A stretch of DNA of 29,388 nt, from assembly GCA_027943245.1 (NCBI GenBank), contig JANDJZ010000633.1, positions 1 through 29,388 of the forward strand, given 5' to 3'. Both the position numbers and the translations under genes were made by a program. A model generated the notes under the pieces. The model saw only the letters and a program-made list of their open reading frames with translations, ran no database searches and had not been told where the DNA came from. Shown in pieces: positions 1 through 8,187 of the stretch. Position 1 is the first letter of the stretch, and every line of letters begins with the position of its first letter. The DNA is from Acanthamoeba sp. SK_2022b. Taxonomy: Eukaryota; Discosea; Longamoebia; Acanthamoebidae.

Positions 1-2
1 GG

Positions 3-686
3 AGCAGGCCCAACAGCAACGGACGCCTGGCGAGCATCGTCATCACCGACGGCCCGCCGCCGACCGACGACAGCGGGCTCATCCAGCCCTTCCACCCTCC
101 GCACAGCGCCCACGCCGAGCCCCTCCACCACCGGTCGGCCATGGGCGGACCGGACGAGCGGGAGAGGGAGAGGGAAAAGGAGAAGGAGAGGGAGCGAAAG
201 AGGGAAAAGAAGAGGGAGAAGGAGAGGGAGAAGACGAGGGACAAGGACAACAAGAAGGTGCGGGGCGACTTTGACGAGCTGCTCGAGCGCGTCGACGCCA
301 CGCCGGCCTCTGCGGTCACGGTGCTGGTGACGACGCCCGATGCCGGCGAGCGAGAGAAGGAGAAGGAGGAGAGGAGGGAGGAGAAAAAGAAGAAAAAGAA
401 GGAGAAGGAAAAGCTGGAGGCCTGGTACCACTTGCTGCAGCCCCTTGAAGAGAAGGACAAGGAGAAGGGCGAGAAGGACCATCACCACCATCACCACCAC
501 CACCACCACGAGAAGGAGAGGGAGCGGGAGAAGGACAAGGAAAAGGAGAGGAAGAAGAAGGAGTTCAATTCATGGAAGAGTCTGCTCGAACCGCTCGAGG
601 AGAAGGAGAAGAAGGAGCGAGAGAAGAAGGAAAAGGAACGCGAGAAGGACATCGGCCGCGTGCCCTTCACCGATTACGAGACCTGA
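3..686 (+). CDS. 3' part of a charged, low-complexity Lys/Glu/Arg-rich protein
   Basis: The frame is open from the left edge of the window to a TGA at 684-686, so the 5' part of the gene lies outside. About 45 residues of ordinary composition lead into long runs of K, E, R and D expected to form single alpha-helices or coiled coil. There is a run of ten histidines encoded near 480-510. A tryptophan-containing motif occurs twice: WYHLLQPLEEK (about 421-455) and WKSLLEPLEEK (about 573-606). The repeat spacing suggests short binding motifs separated by charged linkers. The C-terminus, GRVPFTDYET, is less charged. I do not recognise a family, and no catalytic motif is visible. The internal ATG at 141 is not needed as a start because the frame stays open upstream. 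The call of coding rests on frame length and the duplicated motif; function is unknown. Confidence 0.6.
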   Translation, partial: SRPNSNGRLASIVITDGPPPTDDSGLIQPFHPPHSAHAEPLHHRSAMGGPDEREREREKEKERERKREKKREKEREKTRDKDNKKVRGDFDELLERVDATPASAVTVLVTTPDAGEREKEKEERREEKKKKKKEKEKLEAWYHLLQPLEEKDKEKGEKDHHHHHHHHHHEKEREREKDKEKERKKKEFNSWKSLLEPLEEKEKKEREKKEKEREKDIGRVPFTDYET

Positions 687-854
687 TTAGGAAGGCGAAG
701 CAGAGAAGCCAGACAGAGACAGCAGCAGTGAGGAACAGGCAAGTGAAGAGGACACACATGTACATTCACCGAAGAAGCTGCCATACAATCTTTGAAGAAA
801 GAAGCCGTACCACACAACGTGATCGTCTACGTTGCGTGCGAGGAGGGTCTTGAC

Positions 855-1350
855 CTATTCCTCCTTCTTCTTCGCGGCGTTGGCGTACGGCGAGACAGCG
901 GCGCCGAGACGTTCGCGCATGAAGGCCATCCTCCTCTCCACCGAGAGGACGTCCGGCTGGGTCTTGTTGACCTGGTGAAGGAAGCGCAGGCACTGCTTGA
1001 GCGTCCTGACGTTCCTCCTCTGGCCGTCGAGAAACTGCTCGTGAGTCGTGAGCGCGTCGTCGTCAATCGGCACCTCGTCTGCGTGGACAGATGAGCTCTC
1101 TCCCTACTTGCTTTTACGCAGTAACGAAGTGCAGCCAGCGAGTAGTGGCCTGCGTACCCGGGTCCTGTTTGAGCGGCTCGAGCTTGAACGAGCACTCAAA
1201 GAGCTCCTCCTCGGCGTAGAGCGGGAACTCGACCGTCGCTTTCGTCTCGGAATCGACGAGCGAGACCTTGTCGCGAGCCACCGCGCCGGCCAGCTCGCCC
1301 ATCTGGACGCGCTCGGCGGTGACTGCCGACGAGCGACCGTGCCCCGCCAT
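855..1350 (-). CDS. Small unknown protein, about 138 residues, two exons
   Basis: Two exons on the minus strand fit together: 1350-1158 and 1078-855, joined over a 79-nt intron (donor GTACGC, acceptor CACGCAG) with matching phase 1. The start chosen is the ATG at 1350 in the context CAAGATGGC. The frame is open a little further upstream to an acceptor-like CACAG near 1384, so an upstream exon or a 5'-UTR intron is possible. The N-terminal half has a beta-rich stretch (ATVEFPLYAEEELFECSFKL). The C-terminal half looks helical (RTLKQCLRFLHQV followed by SVERRMAFMRERLGA) and ends in a lysine-rich tail. I do not recognise the family. It is soluble, with no signal peptide or membrane segment. Its upstream neighbour on the same strand is the PIP-box gene. 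Confidence 0.55.
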
Positions 1351-1664
1351 CTTGTGGAGCTGCGCGGTCGTCTTCCTCTTCTCCTGTGCGGTCAAGGGGA
1401 GCGCGCTGGGTCAGAGGGCGTGGAAGATCGACAAGGCAAAGCGGAGAGCAGCCGAACCGCCAGAGGCACCACAGCAGCGCAGAGAGCAGGAGGCACAGCC
1501 AACCGACGCAAGACCACAAGGGCATTGGCGTCTGTAGGCGTTGTGCTCTCTTAGTGAGCTGTGCGGAGGATCAGTGGCCAACGCAAGCACGGACGGCACC
1601 TTCCTGTAGCTCTGCACTTTGAGGCGCAGCGGGGACAGCGGGAGAAGGCTGCGATAACGCAGCT
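1351..1664 (-). other. Gap upstream of the small unknown gene; possible 5' exon or UTR intron
   Basis: About 310 bases separate the start of the 138-residue gene from the stop of the PIP-box gene. On the minus strand there is a pyrimidine-rich stretch ending in CCGCACAG at about 1384-1391, which looks like a splice acceptor. A 5'-UTR intron or a short first coding exon is therefore plausible. No convincing separate gene is visible. Confidence 0.35.
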
Positions 1665-2522
1665 CTACTGTTGCCTCCGGAGGGCGTGCCTCTCAGTCCC
1701 GAAGGCAGCACTCGGGCCACACGGCGGTCCGCTGCGTGAAGGAGGACGAGATGGGCTTATCCTCTTACGTAACAAAGCTGAAGGCAGAGACGAACCATGT
1801 GGCAGCGGGCGCGCAGTCGTACGGGAGCTTGCAGTATCGCAGAGACGACGCCACTCCTCACTCCTCTCGTACTGTCGTGGCTGAGGAAGGCTACCCACTA
1901 CATCAGAGTCGGCAGGCCGGCCGACTACGCGGGTCCTGGTGTCGCAGTTGCCGGTGAATGGTGCGCGCAGGGGCTGCGGTCCAGCGTCTACAGGTGTCGA
2001 AGACGCCGGAGCGGTGCGAAGTGGTGGCAGGTAGCGCGCCCTCCTCGCTGTTTCCTTCGCGCTTGATGGGGTCCAGTTTGCAAGCTCGGGCAATAAGGGG
2101 GCAGTTGCTGGCTTTGACACCGCTGGACCCTGAGGGCCTGGCGAAACGACCGGCCGGAGGTGGAGAGGAGACAGCTTGCGACGAGGTGGCAAGGCGGAGT
2201 GCAAGTAGGCGGCCGGCGAATGCGTTGTAGGAGGGACTCCAGGCGGGAACCGATCAAGCTGGAAGGCGGCGGGCTTGGGCTTCTTGGATGCATAGAACGT
2301 ATCGATTCTCGATTGCTTGAGATGCTTTCCGGTGGGCGTTGCGGACCAGTCGCGCGGAGGCTGTTTCTTTTTCCTCTTCTTCGAAGTCGTTGTGCCCGCA
2401 CGTGGCTGTCTCGAGGTACCCTTGGGTGGGTAGACAAATCGCGGAACTCCCGCGCGAGGGGGCTTGATCAAGAACTGGGTCCAACGAGGCGGCCTTGGCG
2501 GCGGTACTTCAGGCACCTCCAT
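1665..2522 (-). CDS. Proline-rich protein with a p21-like PCNA-interacting (PIP) box
   Basis: A single-exon frame of 285 residues starts at ATG 2522. The N-terminal 50 residues are rich in P and R, followed by a basic cluster SKKRKKKQPPR that could be a nuclear localisation signal. Residues 70-77 (QSRIDTFY, encoded at 2292-2315) match the PIP-box consensus Q-x-x-[ILM]-x-x-[FY]-[FY]. They are followed by ASKKPK, much as the human p21 PIP box is followed by basic residues. The remaining 200 residues are disordered, rich in P, S and R, with no recognised domain, so introns cannot be excluded there. A few upstream codons in another exon are also possible. The gene is divergent from PrimPol across 190 bp holding E2F-type sites. 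The sequence shows the motif; binding to the PCNA clamp and a role in replication control are inferred. Confidence 0.6.
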   Translation of the reverse strand: MEVPEVPPPRPPRWTQFLIKPPRAGVPRFVYPPKGTSRQPRAGTTTSKKRKKKQPPRDWSATPTGKHLKQSRIDTFYASKKPKPAAFQLDRFPPGVPPTTHSPAAYLHSALPPRRKLSPLHLRPVVSPGPQGPAVSKPATAPLLPELANWTPSSAKETARRARYLPPLRTAPASSTPVDAGPQPLRAPFTGNCDTRTRVVGRPADSDVVGSLPQPRQYERSEEWRRLCDTASSRTTARPLPHGSSLPSALLRKRISPSRPPSRSGPPCGPSAAFGTERHALRRQQ

Positions 2523-2712
2523 CTTGCCGTGCTCTTGCTCTCACCGGTCTCTCGGAGAAGCTTGGTGCCCATCCTTGTACATCTTGTTGACAAAAACGCG
2601 TTTGGATTTGCCTGCGCTTGTTTCCCGCGCTTTTTGGTGTGGCGGGAAACAAAGACAAAACAAGCGTGGTTAAGTTCGAGGAAATCACAACATTGTGGTT
2701 CACCGCTGAGGA
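2523..2712. promoter_or_regulatory. Bidirectional promoter with paired E2F-type sites (PIP-box gene / PrimPol)
   Basis: This 190-bp gap lies between two divergent start codons. It contains TTTCCCGCGCTTTTTGGT at 2621-2638 and, in inverted orientation, GGCGGGAAA at 2641-2649. Both cores match the E2F consensus TTTSSCGC. The arrangement fits S-phase control of both genes. Binding is inferred from the motif only. Confidence 0.55.
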
Positions 2713-5541
2713 ATGGCACGATTAGTGAGCGTTTCCGTGCTAGATGCGGAACTAGAAGAATTTCAGAATCAGTTGAAGCGCAAGCGACCAAAATCTGAAT
2801 CGAGCAACGACGAATCAGAAACCGGTGCCGGTGAATCAGAAACCGGGGCACTCCCGCAGCACGCAGCCAGCACCGAGAAAGCGACCATCGCTCGCGGAAG
2901 GGTTTGGGGTGCCGAGCTGCCCAGGGAGACTTGCCGGTCACCCGTCAAGCGGCTGGCTATCACGCCCATCCCGCCGGAACGCTTCTATGCGTCCGACAAG
3001 AAGGACGACGCGTGGGAACGGCACCTCGAGACCCTGCGCAAGCCCGTAGGGTGCGTTTTACCGGGTCTGGCAGTCCTACGTTGCGTGCTCCTCTTACTCA
3101 TCGATCTTGTACCCTGCAGGGACACTTACGAAGAGTTTCCCCGCCAAGAGTACTGCTGTGCCTCGAGTGAACGCTCTCGGTTGTGCCCTATTGCACTGAC
3201 TCTGTGGACATCCATGATTCAGGCTTGCCTTTCGCTTTATGGATGGGCGACCGGGAGAAGGGCTGCACATCTTTGCTCGTGAGCGACGAAAGGAGGACGA
3301 ATGCGGTTCCACTCTCTCATGACTTGTTTATTGATGTTTATGTCCATGAAACAAATCATTAATACATACCTATCTCTATCAGGTCTGCGAACCTACATAG
3401 TGACCACTTACCGGGAGTTCTGGACGCGCTACATCCAGGCAGAGCCCTCCCAGCGTAACTATTACGAGATGGTGCGTGCGTGGGCTTCCCCCGCTGCCGC
3501 CTCTTTAACTCATACGCGCCGTCCCTGGGTGACTGGAGGCAGATACGCGAGGGAATGTGCTGCAATCTTTACTTTGACATCGAGTTCCTAAAGGCAGAGA
3601 ACCCGCATATCGTGGCGGGCGGCCACGAGGAGGCCCTGATGAAGGCCTTCACCAAGCTTGTGGGGCGCGAGATCCAGCTCTTCTTCGCGCTGCCCTTTCG
3701 TGTGCGACGCCGCCACTTTGTCGACCTGGACAGCTCGGACGAGCGCAAGTTCTCGCGGCACCTCGTCCTGCGCCTGCCCGACAACTACGCCTTCACGAGC
3801 AGTCAGCACTGCGGCCACTTTGTGCGCATGCTTCACCACAAGCTCACCCTTCTGCGACTGCTCCACGCGCGCGAACGCGAGAAGAAGGCCCTGGGGCAGC
3901 GGGCCGTAGGCGAAGGTGAATCCACCAATGACAACGACGAGGACGATGATGCCAACGACGAAGAGCACGAACCGCTTCCTGCGCAGGGCAAGAACGACAT
4001 CAGCAGCGAGATGCTCGATCGTCTCTTTGTGATGAACGGTAAGCGCGCCCGCGCGTGAGGCGCCTCCTCGGCTTGTCGGTTGCACTCACGCGCACGCACG
4101 CAGACAAGGGCAAGGAGGTGTTCATTGTGGACATGGGTGTGTACACGCGCAACCGCAACTTTCGGCTCATCTACTCGACCAAGGTGGGCAAACAGCTCTT
4201 CCTACGGCCCAGCGTCATCAACCGCTACGTGCCGCCCCACCACCACCACCCCTGCGACGCGCCCTCTGACGACAGCGAGGAGGAGAGGACACGGGAGATG
4301 TCCTACTCTTGGTTTCTGAGTTCGCTGGTCAGCCGAGTGGGAGAGGACAAGGAAACGGACATGAAGAAGGTCTACCTCCTCTCCTGTGAACCCGTTCCTT
4401 CAGAGGTACTTGCCCCCGTTGCTCCTCCTCCCCCCAATCCACAAGCCTCTACTTTCCAATTAGCAACTCAACTCAGTGTCATCGTCATGGGCGGCCGCTC
4501 AGGACGGGAGGGAGACACTGTTTTACTCGCACTACCTGACACCGCTCACGCTGCCGCCCACGCTGGTAGAGGGCATCTTCGCCTCGCCCGCGGCCTCTTC
4601 TCACCACCTCTCGACATCTCCGTCATCCATCCCCGCGCTCACCTTCTCCCCGCCGCCGCTGCCGTCGGGCTCCCGTCATCTGCTGCCTCCCCCCTCTGTC
4701 TTCCTGCCGCGAGTCACTCCCGAGAGCTCGCCCAGCTCGGTCTTCCAATCTCCTACCGCCACCACCACTTCTTCATCCCTGTACTCGCCTCTCTTCACCT
4801 CGCCCTATCAGCCCGCCCTCCCCTTCTACGCCTTGCCTTCGTCCACCTCGCATCCATCCCTCTACCCGACGTCGGCGGGGTCTTCCTCTTCATATCCACC
4901 GGCGTCGTCGTCTTGTTCGTCCTCGTTCGCTTCGGGCTTCCCCGCCATAGACGAGTTCGTAGCCGCTCATGTGGGCGGCGAGCGGCCCGGCCGACGAGGC
5001 GGCTTCCGCTCAGTCCGTCGATGGAATGCTCTCATCGTGTACAGCATCACCCACAACCGCTACTGCGAGAACATCGGCCGAGAGCACAAGGTACACTTGA
5101 AACAAACAATAATCAATGAATAATAAAACAATTGAGATACTAACCCGCTTTGTATCCTCCGCGACAGAGCAACCACATCATGATTGTAGTGGACCTGCGG
5201 AGCGCGACGTTCTATCAGGTATGGTGAGCCCGCAATGTCGGTAGCGGCGCTCTGCCCAGATCGAGCTTTGTGGGGTTAATGCTCTGTTTGTTCTGTAACA
5301 GAAATGCTACGATCCAGACTGCCAAGCCATCGACTACCGGTCGCCCGAGTACGCGCTCCCGCCCGAGATCTGTCCCACAGTCTTCAGCCCCGCCCGACCC
5401 GCAACAGTCGGTGGCGGCGGTACGCGCCGGAGTGACACGAGTGGGGACGGTGACGGCCAGGACTCTTACGATGACGACCATTTCCTCGGCGACGAGGCGC
5501 TGTACAATGCCATCATGGAGAACCCCGCACTGTGGCCATGA
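2713..5541 (+). CDS. PRIMPOL: PrimPol: DNA primase-polymerase (CCDC111 family)
   Basis: Nine exons (2713-3050, 3120-3149, 3223-3278, 3383-3471, 3543-4038, 4104-4405, 4503-5090, 5168-5218, 5302-5541) join in phase to 729 residues. The archaeo-eukaryotic primase core is clear. LYFDIEF gives the DxE metal ligands D183/E185, KFSRH gives S242/H244, and FIVDMGVYTRNRNFR gives the third acidic residue D346. The C-terminal zinc knuckle is C625, H632, C652, C657, with the spacing of human PrimPol. The known family re-primes stalled replication forks in the nucleus or mitochondria. Unlike the roughly 560-residue human protein, this one has a Ser/Pro-rich insertion of about 110 residues between core and zinc knuckle. 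It also has an acidic tail (DDDHFLGDEALYNAIMEN) resembling an RPA-binding motif. The N-terminal 80 residues are disordered. Splice borders of exons 1-3 are the least certain. Confidence 0.95.
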
Positions 5542-5771
5542 TGATTACGGTGACGGCAATGTTTCCTTGCTCTCATGTTCCACACGTTGCAGATACTAAC
5601 TGCATTGCATCTGGGCGAGCACATAAGCAGCCCACAAAGAAGATTGCTCTGTGCTACCCCCACAACGGCCCAACACAGCAGGTTGACCTTTCCATTTTTT
5701 CCTCCAGCACGAATTACCTTGCACACAGTGCCCACTCAGTAGGACAGACGTCTCACTGATGGACAAGCGAA
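5542..5771. other. Convergent intergenic region between PrimPol and the CUE-PARP gene
   Basis: This 230-bp gap separates two 3' ends. I see no gene, RNA or strong repeat in it. Confidence 0.6.
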
Positions 5772-7938
5772 TCAGGAGAAGGTGATGAGGTAGCAGGGCA
5801 GGACCTGCGCGGCATCGAACAGCACCAGCTCCTCACCGCACGGACTTGTGTGGGAATCGTAGCCCGCGCGGCAATCCACGCCTTCCATGACCTCCGGGCA
5901 AACGTAGATTTTGCCCATGAGCACCGCACACACCAGCATCTTGCCGTCGCTCGCGTAGCCTTGGGCCACATCGGGGCTGGGCGACAGGTAGATCCCGCAA
6001 CCGTACCTGTACCGCGCGCGTGAGCGTGTGTCTCGTGTGAGCGGGTGCAACTGAACATCGCGATGGTGAGGAGGAGGAGGAGGAGGTGGGCTCGCTGCAG
6101 TACCAGCCAGAATCGGTGACGTGGTCAACGCCGGGAGCGGTGCCGGGCACGAGGAGCCCCTTGTTGGTGATTGATGGAATCAAATCGCCCCGCGTGCCTT
6201 GCATGCCCCCCCCCCCCAACGCAACGTCATCGCACACTCACAGAAAAGGGGCAACCAGAGAGGGTGACACGTACCGTGGAAGGCGAGCGTGGTCTGGGCC
6301 TCGGCGCTGTGGCTTCCGTAGCTGGCCTTGAACTCGCTCCATTTCCTGTCGAACCGCTCCACCAGGTCGTACTTCATCACGTTCGTGATCGTCACCGAAC
6401 CTGTGAGCAACCACACACAGAGCATGCGTGAGCCACCGCCTCCACACGGGCTGGCCAGGAGCCACCCCCAAGCCAGGGTCCTGCGCGTTACCGGAGCCAT
6501 TCCTGGCGCAGGAAAGGAGGAAGCCCTCGAGCACGTCCGTGCTGGCGAAGAAGCGGGTCGACTTCCAGTCGCTGTCGCCCATGATCTTGGGCTCGGCCTT
6601 CTCCCGCATGCGCGCCTTGTCGCCCCACCCGAACCCGAAGCCCGGCCACGCCTTCTTCTTGCCCTTGCCCTTGCCCTTGCCCTTGGCGAACTTGTTCTCC
6701 GCGCTCTCCCGCGCTTCGATCTGCGCGAGCTCGCTGCGGACCCACTCGTCGTGCTCCGTCTCCTCGGCGCGCATGAGCTTCTCGATGAGCTTGCGGCTCG
6801 CGGCCTCCTCCTCCTTGGCCCTCTTCTCGCGCTCGCGCCTGTGCGTCTCCTCCTCCTCCTCCTGCAGCAGCCGCACGATGAGCTCGTCCGTCGTCACCTC
6901 CGCCTCGGCGTCCACCCGGCGTCGCTTGACTCCGCCATCGCCGCCGCTGAGCGACTTGGCCAGGGCCTCGTCCTCCTCCTCGCGCTTGCGCTTCTCCCGC
7001 TCCTCGTCCTCCAGGAGCTGCAGGGCGAGCCGTCGGTCGCGCTCGGTCAGCGAGTCCTGCCGCCTCAACCCGTGACGCGGCGTCGCTACGACGTCGGCCG
7101 AGTCCTGGCTCCCCTCGCTGCTGCTGATCAGTCGGCGCCGCGAGCCCGTGGATGACGAGGGGGAGGGGGAGGAGGAGGACGGCCGCCTCTCTGGCTCTGC
7201 GTTCTCGCCGGCCTCGCTGCGGGCCAGCTCGCGCGCGTATCGCTCGTCCTCCTCCTCGATGTGCTTCATCCTGCGGTAGGCATCGTCTTCGATGGCCTGC
7301 AGCGCGCGAGCCAAGACCAGGTCCATGTCCTCCTCCTCCTCCTCCCCTTCCGCCTTACCCTTCCCCTGGCCCTGGCCGGCGTTGTCCCCCTCGCCGTCCT
7401 CGGCGTCGTCCGGCTGCGAGCAGCTGGTGATGACCTTGCCCTTGCTGCCCCTGAACTCGCCCTTGAAGATCACCTCGCCCGCCTGCGCGCCGCTGAAGAT
7501 GTCGGCGAACACGTTGTTGAGGTCGCGGAACTCGCGCTGCTTGCGCGTGGCCTCGGCCGGCGTGAGCTTCTCAAACCCGTCGCCGCCACCTCGCCCATCT
7601 TTCCCCTTGTTGGCGTGTCTCGCGTCGCTGCTGCCCGGAGGCCGCGTCGCTGACGACGACGACGACGTCGAAGTCGCAGTGGGCGACGACGAAGCGGAGG
7701 GCGGTGGCGGCGAGGCCTGGACGACGCCGCGGTCGTGTTGCGGAGCGAGGAAGCGATGGGGGTGATCGAGGATGTACTGCAGACACTGGTCCAGGTTGGC
7801 GCCAGCAGCTCGGACCACCTCGCCCAGCTGCGCTTCGGACAAGTCTGGGAACACCTCGCGGAGGTTCTCGCTCTGTGTTGATGTATCCAAAGTAATAAGA
7901 ACAGCACCCCTCACACTACTCCTCCACCACTTCTCCAT
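5772..7938 (-). CDS. CUE domain - ubiquitin-binding-like helices - PARP catalytic domain protein
   Basis: Four exons (7938-6492, 6400-6275, 6197-6104, 6006-5772) give 633 residues. Residues 23-62 form a CUE ubiquitin-binding domain (LREVFPDLS...LDQCLQYIL). A Ser/Pro linker follows, then acidic helices at about 203-390 containing repeated UIM/MIU-like cores (LARALQAIEDD, DERYARELARSE, RLALQLLEDEE, DEALAKSLS, DELIVRLLQEEE). A Gly/Lys run comes next. Residues 485-633 are a PARP ADP-ribosyltransferase fold: AFHGT (H524), NKGLLVPGT, GCGIYLS (Y562) and EELVLFDAAQV (E615). The H-Y-E triad of active PARPs is therefore intact. The expected activity is transfer of ADP-ribose from NAD+ to targets, probably ubiquitinated ones. 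Splice phases all match. A 42-nt in-frame optional intron (GTGAGG...ACACAG) may exist near the start codon. The absence of BRCT, WGR or zinc-finger DNA-binding modules argues against a classical PARP1 role. Confidence 0.88.
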
Positions 7939-8187
7939 TAATATTGTCGATGCACGTTATTAAAGAATTGTTTAGTTAAATATAATATATTTAATTATAA
8001 TAAGGATCATATGATATTGTTAAGTACCAAACGTTTGATATCAACCGGGGGCACGAACGCGAGAGGTGGGTGGTACTCCATCTTCAACGTCACTGGGTTG
8101 TGCGGCGAACAAAACCGATTTACGCTCTCCCGTTGTTCGACAAGAAATGGGAATTATTTTCCTCGAATTATTTTTTTATTGGCGCAA
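7939..8187 (-). promoter_or_regulatory. AT-rich upstream region of the CUE-PARP gene
   Basis: This 249-bp gap lies upstream of the CUE-PARP start and also holds the 3' flank of the next minus-strand gene. A strongly AT-rich block at about 7965-8010 stands out from the GC-rich surroundings. No defined factor site was recognised. Confidence 0.35.

Noticed and set aside
340..690. Arg-rich frame overlapping the Lys/Glu-rich gene
   Set aside because: It is the +1 frame of AAG/GAG repeats, an artefact of codon composition.
2468..2941. Minus-strand open frame of 157 codons across the PIP-box/PrimPol promoter
   Set aside because: It overlaps PrimPol exon 1 and the E2F-type sites and shows no conserved content.
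6328..7765. Long plus-strand open frames opposite the CUE-PARP gene
   Set aside because: They are complements of a GC-rich coding exon with biased third positions. They carry Leu/Ala/Arg or Ser runs and no domain.
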